A DNA stretch of 64,000 nucleotides from Aliihoeflea aestuarii (GTDB lineage: Bacteria; Pseudomonadota; Alphaproteobacteria; Rhizobiales; Rhizobiaceae): the NCBI RefSeq assembly GCF_024105665.1, contig NZ_JAAAMK010000006.1, positions 62,001 through 126,000 of the forward strand, written 5' to 3'. The notes below the pieces were generated by a model. It was not told the DNA's origin and made no database searches. It saw only the letters and a list, made by a program, of their open reading frames with translations. Below are positions 26,474 to 36,444 of the stretch, in pieces. Each line of letters begins with the position of its first letter. The stretch's first letter is position 1. The position numbers and the translations under genes are program-made.

Positions 26474-28642
26474 ATGGCGAAATTCGCTTCTGCCCTGATC
26501 TGGTTTGCAATGGCGATCTGCGTGCTCGCGATCGTGTCGCTGCCAATCAATCTCCAGACCCATCTGATCGCGGGCACGATCATCCTTGTGGCGATGATTC
26601 TGCTCAAACTCACGAAACCGGAAGGGACGTGGCGGCTGATCGCGCTCGCGCTCGGCACGGCGATCGTGCTGCGCTACGTTTACTGGCGCACGACCAGCAC
26701 ATTGCCGCCGGTCACGCAGCTCGAAAACTTCATTCCGGGCCTGCTGCTCTATCTCGCCGAGATGTACAGCGTCTTCATGCTGTTTCTCAGCCTGTTCATC
26801 GTCGCCCGGCCATTGCCGTCGCGCCCCGCTGAATTTGTCGAAACGCAGAACGTGCCGACCGTCGATGTTTTCATCCCGACCTACAACGAAGACGCCGCTC
26901 TTCTCGCCGATACAGTGTCGGCGGCGATCGCGATGGACTATCCCGCCGACAAGATGACCGTCTGGCTGCTCGACGACGGCGGCACGGTGCAAAAGCGCAA
27001 TGCTGACAATGTTGTCGACGCGCAGGCAGCCGAGACGCGCTACCGCGAATTGCAGAAGCTGTGCGACGATCTGGGCGTGCGCTACCTGACGCGCGAGCGC
27101 AACGAACATGCCAAGGCCGGCAACCTCAATAACGGTCTCGCCCATTCGACCGGCGAACTCGTCGTCGTCTTCGATGCCGACCATGCGCCCGCGCGCAGCT
27201 TCCTGCGAGAGACGGTCGGCTACTTCGCCGAGGATCATCGACTGTTCCTCGTCCAGACGCCGCATTTCTTCCTCAACCCCGACCCGCTGGAAAAGAACCT
27301 GCGCACCTTCGAGAAGATGCCGTCGGAAAACGAGATGTTCTACGGCATCATCCAGCGCGGCCTCGACAAGTGGAACGCCGCGTTCTTTTGCGGATCGGCT
27401 GCGGTTCTGCGCCGCGAGGCTTTGCTTGAAGCCGACGGGTTCAGCGGCGTATCGATCACCGAGGATTGCGAAACCGCCATCGAACTTCATTCGCGCGGCT
27501 GGAACTCGATCTATGTCGACAAGCCGCTGATCGCGGGCCTGCAACCGGCGACCTTCGCCTCGTTCATCGGCCAGCGCTCGCGCTGGGCGCAGGGCATGAT
27601 GCAGATCCTGCGGTTCCGGTTTCCGCTTTTAAAGCGCGGACTCTCGCTGCCGCAGCGCCTTTGCTACATGTCTTCCACATTGTTCTGGCTGTTCCCGTTT
27701 CCGCGAACGATCTTCCTTTTCGCGCCGCTCTTCTACATCTTCTTCGATCTTCAGATTTTCACCGCGTCCGGCGGCGAGTTCCTCGCCTATACGCTCAGCT
27801 ACATGCTCGTGAACCTGATGATGCAGAACTATCTCTACGGCTCGTTCCGCTGGCCATGGATTTCCGAACTCTACGAGTACATCCAGACCGTGCATCTGCT
27901 TCCGGCCGTCGTTTCGGTGGCGCTCAATCCGCGCAAGCCCACTTTCAAGGTGACGGCGAAGGACGAGCAGATCACCAAGAGCCGCCTGTCGGAACTGTCG
28001 CGTCCGTTCTTCGTGATTTTCGGCGTCCTCCTGATCGGCGTGCTGGCGTCGGCGTGGAAGATTTACGCCGAACCCTACAAGGCCGATGTCACGCTGGTCG
28101 TCGGCGGCTGGAACCTTCTCAATCTCGTTCTGGCCGGTTGCGCGCTCGGCGTCGTTTCCGAGCGTAGGGAGAGAGCCGCGACGCGACGCATCCGCATTTC
28201 GCGGCGTTGCGAATTCAAGATCGGCGAGGACTGGGTGCGCGGATCGATCGAGGATGTGTCGGTCAACGGGGCGCGGATCAAGGTCAATGCCACCTCTGCC
28301 GCGCCGTTCGAGGTCGGAGCCATGACGGCGCTGCGGTTCAAGCCGCACTGGTCCGACGAGACGGGCGAACTTCCCGTGATCGTGCGAAACAGCGAACGCG
28401 AAGGCAATGGCATGAATATCGGTTGCTCCTATGACCGCCGGGAACCGATGCATCATCGCCTCGTCGCCGATCTCGTCTTTGCCGATGCGAAGCAGTGGAG
28501 CGGCTTTCAGGTCGGGCGACGGCGCAATCCGGGGGTCTTCATCGGCACGCTCTGGTTCTTCCAACTGGCGATATTCCAAACGTTCCGTGGCCTCGTCTAC
28601 CTGTTCGGCGGCCAGTCCGGCGCGCGGGAGCACCGGCAATGA
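26474..28642 (+). CDS. bcsA: cellulose synthase catalytic subunit (UDP-forming) with PilZ domain
   Basis: The 722-residue membrane enzyme polymerises UDP-glucose into cellulose and extrudes it. GT2 motifs are complete: DD at 167-168 (LLDDGG), DxD at 234-236 (FDADH), TED with Asp331, and QRSRW at 367-371. Several transmembrane helices flank the catalytic domain. The C-terminal PilZ domain (about 565-665) has the c-di-GMP residues RxxxR in ATRRIRISRR and the DVSVNG turn. The ATG at 26474 is preferred to a TTG at 26456. The stop overlaps the bcsB start in ATGA. Confidence 0.96.
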   Translation: MAKFASALIWFAMAICVLAIVSLPINLQTHLIAGTIILVAMILLKLTKPEGTWRLIALALGTAIVLRYVYWRTTSTLPPVTQLENFIPGLLLYLAEMYSVFMLFLSLFIVARPLPSRPAEFVETQNVPTVDVFIPTYNEDAALLADTVSAAIAMDYPADKMTVWLLDDGGTVQKRNADNVVDAQAAETRYRELQKLCDDLGVRYLTRERNEHAKAGNLNNGLAHSTGELVVVFDADHAPARSFLRETVGYFAEDHRLFLVQTPHFFLNPDPLEKNLRTFEKMPSENEMFYGIIQRGLDKWNAAFFCGSAAVLRREALLEADGFSGVSITEDCETAIELHSRGWNSIYVDKPLIAGLQPATFASFIGQRSRWAQGMMQILRFRFPLLKRGLSLPQRLCYMSSTLFWLFPFPRTIFLFAPLFYIFFDLQIFTASGGEFLAYTLSYMLVNLMMQNYLYGSFRWPWISELYEYIQTVHLLPAVVSVALNPRKPTFKVTAKDEQITKSRLSELSRPFFVIFGVLLIGVLASAWKIYAEPYKADVTLVVGGWNLLNLVLAGCALGVVSERRERAATRRIRISRRCEFKIGEDWVRGSIEDVSVNGARIKVNATSAAPFEVGAMTALRFKPHWSDETGELPVIVRNSEREGNGMNIGCSYDRREPMHHRLVADLVFADAKQWSGFQVGRRRNPGVFIGTLWFFQLAIFQTFRGLVYLFGGQSGAREHRQ

Positions 28643-31017
28643 CCCGGCTGACCGTCGCCCTTTGCGCCTTGCTCGCGCTGTCGACCAGCGCGCTTGCCCA
28701 GCCGCAACCCTTCGACATGACGCCGGAGCGTCCGGTCGAGAGGCCGAGACCGCAGCGTCCGAATACGCCGACGCCGCCACCCTCCGTACAAATGGACGAA
28801 GCGGGGCCGGAAAATGATGCGGAGGAGGTGGCAGACGACCCGCAGCCCGTGCCGGAAGAGACTGCCGGAGAGTTGCGGCGCAATCTCCTGCCGTCCTCGA
28901 TCCTGCGTCTCGAGGGTGAAAACGATATACGCCGTTTCGCATTCTATCTGACGGATGAGCAGGCTGCCGCGTCCGCGAATCTTCGTCTCGGCTACCAGAA
29001 TGCCATCGTCGTCGCCCCCGAGGCCTCGCAGCTGGCCGTGGACATCAATGGCGTACGCGTCGTCGGAGAAAGCATCGCGTCGACCAACAGCGTCAAGGAG
29101 GTGGCGACGGATCTTCCGGCAGGCCTGCTCCAGCCGGGCCGCAACGAAATTTCGTTCCTGTCCTCCCAGCGCCACCGCACCGATTGTTCGATCCCCTCGA
29201 CCTACGAATTGTGGACCGAGCTTGACGCGGAGCATACCTATCTGACGCTCGACACGGCGAATGACGTGTCGCAATGGCAGATCGCTGATCTTAAGGCGAT
29301 TGCGGGCGACAGCGACGGACAGGCGACGATCGGTCTCGTCGTACCTTCGCTGGCGACGGCAGATGTGGCGTCCGAGGTTCTCCGCCTCGCGCAGGCTGTC
29401 GCGCTTCTCACCAATCTGCCGAGCCTGCGGTTCGAAGTCGCCAGTTCCGTTGCCGATGGCGCGCTCTCCAGTGCCAACCTCGTCGTCGTCGCTGGTACGA
29501 CAAGCGAGGTCGAGGGCATCGTCGGCCAGAATGATGGTGTCGACGGCGATGCTGCGGTCTCGTTTCGCCGGCTGGACGGCGTATCCGCGCCGGCTCTTGT
29601 CCTGTCGGGCGCGGATCGTTCCGGTTGGGTCGGCGCCGTCGAGCAATTGGCCGCACAGGTCGGGCCGTCCTCCTTTGCGCTGCGCGAAGCACTGATGACC
29701 GAGGCCTGGAGCCTCCCGAATCCGCCGATGCTCTATCAGGGGCGCGACCTCGGTTTCGCCGAAATGGGCGTCTCTTCGGAACAGTTTTCCGGCCGGCGCT
29801 ACATCCGCCGGTTCCAGTTTGCCGTGCCGGCGGACTTTTACGCGCAATCCTATGGCGAGGCCCGCATTCTTCTGGATGCGGCCTATACGGACGACGTCAA
29901 GCCGGGCAGTCTGATCAATATCTATGTGAACGGTAACATAGCAACCTCGATGCCGATCACGACACGCGGCGGGCGCGTGCTTCGCCAGTTCCCGATCAAG
30001 GTCACGATGCGCCACTTCCGGCCGGGCGTGAACGAGGTCACGTTCGAGGCCGATCTCTTGACGGATGCCGACGAGGTCTGTGCGCCCGGCGCGGCGACGG
30101 ATCAGACGCCACGTTTCGCCCTGTTCGACACGTCCCGCTTTTCGCTCCCGGATTTCGCGCGCATCGCGCAGATACCCGATCTGTCCGCGATGTCGGGAAC
30201 GGGCTATCCCTATCTTTTGAACAACGAGCCGGTTCCCGTGGTCATGGGACGCGGCAATATGGGCACCTTGTCGGCGGCCGCCAGCGTCCTTGGGCGGATC
30301 GCGATCGCGTCGAGCCGGATCATTCCCTTGAAGGTCCTGTCGTCGCCTTCGGAAGCGCGCGATCGCGATGCGATATTCTTCGGCACGCCGGCGGGGCTCG
30401 ATCCGAGCGTATTGTCTCAGGTTGGCATCAACGATGCCGTCGCCGCGTCGTGGGCGCCCAGCGCGACGATCGCCGGCGGGGCCGCGACAGGAGTTGAACG
30501 CCTCGACATGGAGGCGTGGCGCGAGCAGGTGAACGGCGGCCTGATCGCGCGCACGATCGAGGATTTCAGGACATGGTTGCGCGACACGTTCGACATATCC
30601 GCAGACATGCTGCGTTTCGTCCCGCAGGACGCACAGCCTTACGCGCCGACCGCTGAGGACGCATTGATCGTGGCGCAGGCTGCGGGTCCGACGGGGCAGG
30701 GCACCTGGACGGTGATTACAGCTCCACACGAGGCGCAGCTTGCCACAGCCGCGCAAAATCTCGTCGGTCACGGTGCCTGGCAGCAACTGTCGGAGCATCT
30801 GACGACATTCGCCGGCGATGGAACGATAGGCGCCATGGAGATCAGCCGCGGAACGTTCCGGCAGACGGTCCCGCCCTCCGCCAACAATTATCGGCTGATC
30901 GTGGCGAACTGGCTGTCGAGCAATATCCTGTCCTATTCGGCGATCCTCATCGTGGCGTGCGGTTTCCTCGGTATCGCCACGTCGGCGCTGCTCTCCAGGC
31001 TGGGACGGCGTCGATGA
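28639..31017 (+). CDS. bcsB: cellulose synthase periplasmic subunit BcsB
   Basis: The 792-residue protein has a signal peptide (cleavage after ALAQ), a proline-rich spacer, tandem carbohydrate-binding and flavodoxin-like domains, and a C-terminal membrane anchor (LSYSAILIVACGFLGIATSALL) that packs on BcsA. BcsB guides the emerging glucan through the periplasm and is needed for BcsA activity. Start and stop both overlap neighbours by ATGA junctions, so bcsA, bcsB and bcsZ are translationally coupled. Confidence 0.95.
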   Translation: MTRLTVALCALLALSTSALAQPQPFDMTPERPVERPRPQRPNTPTPPPSVQMDEAGPENDAEEVADDPQPVPEETAGELRRNLLPSSILRLEGENDIRRFAFYLTDEQAAASANLRLGYQNAIVVAPEASQLAVDINGVRVVGESIASTNSVKEVATDLPAGLLQPGRNEISFLSSQRHRTDCSIPSTYELWTELDAEHTYLTLDTANDVSQWQIADLKAIAGDSDGQATIGLVVPSLATADVASEVLRLAQAVALLTNLPSLRFEVASSVADGALSSANLVVVAGTTSEVEGIVGQNDGVDGDAAVSFRRLDGVSAPALVLSGADRSGWVGAVEQLAAQVGPSSFALREALMTEAWSLPNPPMLYQGRDLGFAEMGVSSEQFSGRRYIRRFQFAVPADFYAQSYGEARILLDAAYTDDVKPGSLINIYVNGNIATSMPITTRGGRVLRQFPIKVTMRHFRPGVNEVTFEADLLTDADEVCAPGAATDQTPRFALFDTSRFSLPDFARIAQIPDLSAMSGTGYPYLLNNEPVPVVMGRGNMGTLSAAASVLGRIAIASSRIIPLKVLSSPSEARDRDAIFFGTPAGLDPSVLSQVGINDAVAASWAPSATIAGGAATGVERLDMEAWREQVNGGLIARTIEDFRTWLRDTFDISADMLRFVPQDAQPYAPTAEDALIVAQAAGPTGQGTWTVITAPHEAQLATAAQNLVGHGAWQQLSEHLTTFAGDGTIGAMEISRGTFRQTVPPSANNYRLIVANWLSSNILSYSAILIVACGFLGIATSALLSRLGRRR

Positions 31018-32063
31018 AACACTTTGTGTGCCTGTTCCTCGTTTTGTCGGCGGCTTTGGCGGGGCAGTCCATGGCGCAGAATGATCGGTCGCTGGTGACG
31101 GGTACGGAATGGGACCGTTATTCGGGCCGCTTCGTGACTGCGGAGGGGCGGGTTCTCGATGATGCGAATGCCGGAATCAGCCACAGCGAGGGGCAGGGCT
31201 ATGGGCTGCTGCTTGCCGAAATGGCCGACAGCCAAGCCGATTTCGACCGGATCTGGGCCTTTACGCGCGATGAATTGTTGTTGCGCGACGACGGTCTGGC
31301 AGCCTGGAAATGGGAGGCCGATGCCTCACCGCACGTCACCGATATCAACAACGCGACCGATGGCGACATTCTCATCGCCTATGCGCTGGCGCGTGCGGGC
31401 GAGCGCTGGGGAGACGCTCAGTACACGGACGCGGCGGCCGATCTGGCAGGTTCGATAGCCGAGCACGCCGTGCTGCGCTATCAGGGCCGCGTGCTTCTGA
31501 TGCCGGCCGTCGATGGCTTCGGCGTGGCCGATCGCGCGGACGGCCCGGTCATCAATCCGTCCTACTGGGTGTTCGAGGCGTTTCCGGTTCTCGAGCGGCT
31601 TGCGCCGGATGGCCCGTGGCAGGAACTTGCCCGGACGGGCCGCGACCTGATCGCGCATGCGCGCTTTTCGGATCGCCGCCTTCCCGCCGAATGGCTGTCG
31701 GTCGCGGGCATTCCGCGTCCCGCACAGGGTTTCAAGGCGGAATTCGGGTATAATGCGCTGCGAATCCCTCTCTACATGATGCGTGGCGGTATGACTGAAG
31801 ACGACGTAGCGATGGAATTGGGTGCCGCGATACGCGATGCGGACGGCAATCTCGTCCTTGTCGATCTGGGGAGCGGCGAGCCAACGGAAACGCTCACGGA
31901 TGCCGGCTACCGCATCCTTGCAGCGCTTGGCGGCTGCGTGGCGAACCAGACCCCGCTTGCGCCCGATCTGCGCGACTTCGAACCGACGGTCTACTATCCT
32001 TCGACCCTTCATCTTCTGTCGCTCGCCTTCGTGCGTGAGGCCGCGCCGGAGTGTCTGCAATGA
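31014..32063 (+). CDS. bcsZ: periplasmic endo-1,4-beta-glucanase BcsZ (GH8)
   Basis: The 349-residue protein has a signal peptide (cleavage near SMAQ, residue 22) and a glycoside hydrolase family 8 domain. The acid residue is Glu59 in SHSEGQGYG, and NNATDGDILIAYAL supplies the conserved Asp116 region. BcsZ trims nascent or misfolded glucan and affects yield and fibre order. The gene overlaps both neighbours by four bases. Confidence 0.94.
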   Translation: MKHFVCLFLVLSAALAGQSMAQNDRSLVTGTEWDRYSGRFVTAEGRVLDDANAGISHSEGQGYGLLLAEMADSQADFDRIWAFTRDELLLRDDGLAAWKWEADASPHVTDINNATDGDILIAYALARAGERWGDAQYTDAAADLAGSIAEHAVLRYQGRVLLMPAVDGFGVADRADGPVINPSYWVFEAFPVLERLAPDGPWQELARTGRDLIAHARFSDRRLPAEWLSVAGIPRPAQGFKAEFGYNALRIPLYMMRGGMTEDDVAMELGAAIRDADGNLVLVDLGSGEPTETLTDAGYRILAALGGCVANQTPLAPDLRDFEPTVYYPSTLHLLSLAFVREAAPECLQ

Positions 32064-34216
32064 GATTGCGCGCTGCAAGGCTCATATTCGCTGCCGGCGT
32101 TGCGATCTGGCCGGCCGGTTCCATTGCCGAGAACTGGTCGATCGATGACGAGCGGCTTCGAGTGACCAGCACGGGGGCCGTTCCGGTCGCTCCGTCGTTC
32201 GAGGCGCATGAACGGGCCGAGCCCGCGCCGCCTTTGGCCGAACCTGCTCCCCAAGCTGAACCGCTCGTTGCCCAAGCTCCGCAGGACACGCCCCTCCAGC
32301 CGCTGCCGCAAGTCGACGAGTCGGCCATCCGCTATTTCGCTGAGCGTGGCGACACGCGTCGGCTCGAGGCGGAAATCGCAAGACTTCGCGCGCTCTATCC
32401 CAACTGGACGCCGCCAGCCGATCCGCTCGCGGTGCCGGAAAATGTCGACGAGCGCCTTGAAGAGATGTGGCGGCTTTATGCCGAGGGACGTCTTGGCGAA
32501 GTGCGTCAGGCGATAGCCCGGCGGCAGTCCGAACAGGCCGACTGGCAGCCACCGGCCGACCTTCTGGACCGGCTGCAATTGTCGGAAGCGCGCGAGCGCC
32601 TTTTCAACGCGTCCGATCTGGATCAGTATCAGATGGTGGTGCGGCTCGGATCGGAGAATCCAAGCCTTCTCACCTGCTCGGAAGTCGACGTCCTGTGGCG
32701 CGTCGCCGAAGCCTTTGCGATGACGGATCGCCAACCGCGCGCGCGCGATGCCTATCGCTACATTCTCACGTCCTGCGACGATGTGCAGGAGCGGCTCGCA
32801 ACCATGCAGAACGCCAGCACCGTCCTGCCGGACGATCTGGTCGAGGAACTGCTCACGCTTGAACGCACCGGCGAGGACGGGCAGGGCGAGTTCGCCAGCA
32901 TCCGGGATGCACGCGCGCGCGATCTGCTCGCCAGGGCCGGCGAAGAACCGACGCTTCAGGTCGCCGGCGAGGCATTGCGGCGTGTCGAGCGGCTGGCACA
33001 GGATGGCGATGATGCAAGCGATCCCCGGCTTCTCGGCTGGTATCATCTTCGCCGTGAAAATGGCGAGGAAGCCGAACGCTGGTTCCATCTGGCGCTCGAA
33101 CGCGAGCCGACCGGCGAGGCGGCCGAAGGTCTTTCGCTGGCGCTGATCGAGCGCGACCAGTTCACCGAGGCGGAAGACACGATCTATCCGTATCGCGCCG
33201 AGAACGACGATCGCCAGGCGGTCTATCTCGCCGCCGCCGCCAATCTGCTCGGTACGGAGCCGCGCGTGGCACTGTCCTCGCAGGTTCTGGCGCGCATCGT
33301 CGCGGAGGCGGTAGCGGTGCGCGATGTCACCGTTGCACGTCAGCTTGGATGGTATGCGCGCGCATATGGTCAGCATGAAACGGCCGGCCAATGGTTCGCG
33401 ACGGCGCTGGGCTTCGATCCCGACGACGAGCCGTCGGCCTACGGGCTCGCTTTGACGCGGTTGCAACTTGGCGACGATACGGGCGTTGCCGAATTGCGCC
33501 GGCTCTGGACGGGACGATCCGAACGCATCTTCGCCGTCGGCACGCCCAATGCGATAGATGCCACCGAGCCCGCGCAGGTTGCCGCGCCAGCGCAGTCCCA
33601 GCCACAACAACAAACCCGGCAAGAGGAGTCGCAGCCGGTGGCCTCTGGGCCCCGCGCATCCGAGCAGCCGGCGCGCACTGCGGCCCCCGCACCCCAGCGG
33701 CAGACAGGTTGCCGAACGACGGTCGATCCACGCTCGCTTTCCCCGGCCACGGCGCTTCAGCGCGGATGGTGCCTGATGGAGCTCAACCGGCCGCTCGAAG
33801 CCGCCCAGGCATTCGATGTGGCGCTGGCAAGCAACGCCGAGCAGGCGCGGCGGGACGCGGCCTATGGCAAGAGCCTTGCCTATCTGCGCGCCGGGCTGGT
33901 GGACGACGCGGCGGTCGCCGCCGCCTCGGCGCCGATGACGCCCGAACGCGGCGCCGAGTTGCAGTCGAGCATCCTTGCCGAGCGCGCATTGGGCGCATTC
34001 GAAAAGCGCCGCTACACCGAAGCGCTGATCGCGCTCGACCAGCGCGCGCAGATCGCGGCCGAGCGCAACGACCTTCTCGTTCTGCGCGGCTACGCCTATC
34101 TCAATCTCGGCCGGATCGGTGATGCCGAGCGTGTATTTCGCGCAGTGGCCGCCACCGGCAATCGGGAAGGTTTGCGCGGTATCGCGGCCGTGCAGGAAAG
34201 TCGCGGCGCCAACTGA
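32060..34216 (+). CDS. TPR-rich cellulose operon protein (BcsK-like, BcsC-position)
   Basis: The 718-residue exported protein has a signal peptide (to about SIAE, residue 24), a proline/alanine-rich stretch, and about a dozen TPR-like helical hairpins interrupted by a Gln/Pro-rich linker near residues 510-560. It lacks a C-terminal outer-membrane barrel of the BcsC type. In type III operons this position is held by BcsK, proposed to replace BcsC as a periplasmic scaffold. It is the last gene of the operon and overlaps bcsZ by four bases. Which outer-membrane pore serves export is not visible here. Confidence 0.8.
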   Translation: MRLRAARLIFAAGVAIWPAGSIAENWSIDDERLRVTSTGAVPVAPSFEAHERAEPAPPLAEPAPQAEPLVAQAPQDTPLQPLPQVDESAIRYFAERGDTRRLEAEIARLRALYPNWTPPADPLAVPENVDERLEEMWRLYAEGRLGEVRQAIARRQSEQADWQPPADLLDRLQLSEARERLFNASDLDQYQMVVRLGSENPSLLTCSEVDVLWRVAEAFAMTDRQPRARDAYRYILTSCDDVQERLATMQNASTVLPDDLVEELLTLERTGEDGQGEFASIRDARARDLLARAGEEPTLQVAGEALRRVERLAQDGDDASDPRLLGWYHLRRENGEEAERWFHLALEREPTGEAAEGLSLALIERDQFTEAEDTIYPYRAENDDRQAVYLAAAANLLGTEPRVALSSQVLARIVAEAVAVRDVTVARQLGWYARAYGQHETAGQWFATALGFDPDDEPSAYGLALTRLQLGDDTGVAELRRLWTGRSERIFAVGTPNAIDATEPAQVAAPAQSQPQQQTRQEESQPVASGPRASEQPARTAAPAPQRQTGCRTTVDPRSLSPATALQRGWCLMELNRPLEAAQAFDVALASNAEQARRDAAYGKSLAYLRAGLVDDAAVAAASAPMTPERGAELQSSILAERALGAFEKRRYTEALIALDQRAQIAAERNDLLVLRGYAYLNLGRIGDAERVFRAVAATGNREGLRGIAAVQESRGAN

Positions 34217-34245
34217 TCGATCGAATGCTTGGCCGACTGGCGGGC

Positions 34246-34274
34246 TTGGTGATCGTCCGCGAGGCTGCTACACT
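34246..34274 (+). promoter_or_regulatory. candidate promoter for ppx-rlmE
   Basis: TTGGTG (34246-34251) and TACACT (34269-34274) are spaced by 17 bases, in the 129-base gap after the cellulose operon. Match to consensus is moderate. Confidence 0.3.
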
Positions 34275-34345
34275 TTGTCCAACTTGAAAAACTGGGTGCC
34301 TGCTGCCGGGGCGTTACTGCTTGGCGCGGCGCTGAAGGACATGAT

Positions 34346-35704
34346 GTGAAAGACCCCGAGCACGGCGATGACAAGCCGTCGGACGGGGCACGCGAGCCGC
34401 GCGGCAATGCCGGCGGGAAGTATTCGCGTTCGTCTTCGGACGGGCGAGATGCACAGTCGCGGCCCCTTTTGAACGGCAAGTCGGATCAGCAGGCGGCCGG
34501 CAATCCCGGCAAATCGCGAAAAAGGCGCAAGCGCAAGCGTGGACGCAAGGTCTATGCGCGTGACGGCTTGGTTCCCGCCCCGTCGAACGAAAGTGATGCC
34601 GGGTCGAAACCGGCAGAGGCCCCGGTTGCCCTGCCCGACCGGCCCGTTCCGTCGGCGAACGCCGACCGGCCGGCGCAAACCCGCGACTATCCGGCAGATC
34701 AGGGCGTTTACGCAGCGCTCGATCTTGGAACCAACAATTGCCGCCTTCTCGTCGCCATTCCGGGGCGAAACGGCCAGTTCCGCGTGATCGACGCGTTCTC
34801 GCGCATCGTGCGGCTGGGCGAGGGACTGACGGCGTCCGGTCGTTTGTCCGATGGCGCCATGGACCGCGCCGTGGAGGCGCTCAAGATCTGTGCCGAAAAG
34901 CTGCGCAACCGGCGTTTGCGGCGTGTGCGGCTGATCGCGACGGAGGCATGCCGCTCCGCTTCCAACGGTGCGGAATTCATCTCGCGGGTCAAGCGCGAGA
35001 CCGGATTGGCGCTGGAGATCATCGACCGCAAGACGGAGGCGCGGCTTGCCGTTTCCGGCTGCGGTTCTCTGGTCGAGCGCGACACCAAAGGCGTCGTGCT
35101 TTTCGATATCGGCGGCGGCTCTTCCGAAATCGCGCTGATCGACCTGTCGCGGCACCGCACGCCGCGCCTTGCCAACCATATCGTATCGTGGACATCGCTG
35201 CCGGTCGGCGTCGTCTCGCTGGCCGAACGCTTCGGCGGGCAGCATGTGACGCGCGAAATCTTCGACGCCATGGTCGACGATGTCGCCGAGATGCTGACGC
35301 GATTCGAAGGACGCGACCGTCTTTCCCATGTCTTGAACGAGGACGGGTTCCACCTTCTCGGCACGTCCGGCACGGTGACGACGCTCGCCGGCATTCATCT
35401 TGGCCTCGAACGCTACGACCGGCGCCGCGTCGACGGGTTGTGGTTGCAGGATGAAGAGGTGGACCGGATGATCCGGACCCTGATCGATTGGGAATTCGAA
35501 AAGCGTGTCGCCAACCCGTGCATCGGCGCCGATCGCGCCGATCTGGTGCTGGGCGGATGCGCGATTCTGGAAGCAATCCGCCGCGTTTGGCCCTCGAAGC
35601 GGCTTCGCGTCGCCGATCGCGGCCTTCGCGAGGGCATGCTTTCCGAACTGATGGCCGATGACGGCGTATGGCGGCGTGCCCGCAAGCGGAGACCGACAGC
35701 ATGA
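34346..35704 (+). CDS. ppx: Ppx/GppA family phosphatase with basic N-terminal extension
   Basis: The 452-residue protein has an actin-like ASKHA core beginning at [16 protein letters not shown] (about residue 122), with the phosphate-2 loop [14 protein letters not shown] and [11 protein letters not shown]. Such enzymes hydrolyse polyphosphate or pppGpp; which one is not readable here. The first 118 residues are an unusual low-complexity tail with a lysine/arginine run ([12 protein letters not shown]). Translation starts at a GTG, with GAAGGA seven bases upstream. The stop overlaps the rlmE start by ATGA. Confidence 0.88.
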   Translation: MKDPEHGDDKPSDGAREPRGNAGGKYSRSSSDGRDAQSRPLLNGKSDQQAAGNPGKSRKRRKRKRGRKVYARDGLVPAPSNESDAGSKPAEAPVALPDRPVPSANADRPAQTRDYPADQGVYAALDLGTNNCRLLVAIPGRNGQFRVIDAFSRIVRLGEGLTASGRLSDGAMDRAVEALKICAEKLRNRRLRRVRLIATEACRSASNGAEFISRVKRETGLALEIIDRKTEARLAVSGCGSLVERDTKGVVLFDIGGGSSEIALIDLSRHRTPRLANHIVSWTSLPVGVVSLAERFGGQHVTREIFDAMVDDVAEMLTRFEGRDRLSHVLNEDGFHLLGTSGTVTTLAGIHLGLERYDRRRVDGLWLQDEEVDRMIRTLIDWEFEKRVANPCIGADRADLVLGGCAILEAIRRVWPSKRLRVADRGLREGMLSELMADDGVWRRARKRRPTA

Positions 35705-36444
35705 AGAAGCCCGTAAAGCCCGGAAGCGGCCCAACCGGGGCACGCGCGCTGAAGACGCGCGTGAAGAAGAAGCGCGGGCTGAAGAACTCGTCCCGCCGCT
35801 GGCTCGAACGCCATTTGAACGATCCGTATGTTCATCGCTCGAAGGCGGAGGGCTACCGCTCCCGCGCGGCCTACAAGCTGATCGAGATCGACGACAAGCA
35901 CAAATTGCTGAAGCCGGGCCAGCGTATCCTCGATCTGGGCGCGGCGCCCGGCGGTTGGTGTCAGGTCGCGGCTTCGCGGGTGAAATCCCCGCTCGATGCG
36001 CCGACGGTCGTCGGCATCGACTACCTGCACGTCGACATGATTCCCGGCGCGACCTTGCTCGAAATGGATTTCCTCGACGATGCCGCGCCGGATCGGCTGA
36101 TGGAGGCTTTGGGCGGTGCGCCCGATCTCGTCCTGTCGGATATGGCCGCGCCCACGACCGGTCATCGCCGCACCGACCACATCCGCACGATGCATCTGTG
36201 TGAGGTCGCGGCCGATTTCGCCGTCTCGGTGCTGAAGCCGGGCGGCCATTTTCTTGCCAAGACCTTTCAGGGCGGTACCGAAAACAGCCTGCTCGATCTC
36301 TTGAAACGCAATTTCCGCACGGTTCAGCACATCAAGCCGCCGGCCTCTCGAGAGGAATCGGTCGAACTCTACATTCTTGCCAAGGACTTCAAGGGACGCG
36401 CTGCTTCAAAAGATGAGGATCAGGCTTCCGGCGGCGGTATGTGA
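35701..36444 (+). CDS. rlmE: 23S rRNA 2'-O-ribose U2552 methyltransferase
   Basis: The 247-residue RlmE/FtsJ protein methylates U2552 in the A-loop of 23S rRNA. The basic N-terminus leads into [11 protein letters not shown]; the S-adenosylmethionine site is [14 protein letters not shown], and [10 protein letters not shown] and KTFQGG hold the catalytic Asp and Lys. Coupled translation with the ppx-like gene is conserved in Hyphomicrobiales. The 3' end overlaps the convergent MFS gene by 25 bases. Confidence 0.95.
   Translation: MKKPVKPGSGPTGARALKTRVKKKRGLKNSSRRWLERHLNDPYVHRSKAEGYRSRAAYKLIEIDDKHKLLKPGQRILDLGAAPGGWCQVAASRVKSPLDAPTVVGIDYLHVDMIPGATLLEMDFLDDAAPDRLMEALGGAPDLVLSDMAAPTTGHRRTDHIRTMHLCEVAADFAVSVLKPGGHFLAKTFQGGTENSLLDLLKRNFRTVQHIKPPASREESVELYILAKDFKGRAASKDEDQASGGGM

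Noticed and set aside
34346-36444. Assigning the Ppx/GppA protein to polyphosphate or pppGpp hydrolysis
   Set aside because: Residues that separate the two activities are not reliable by eye, so only the family name is given.
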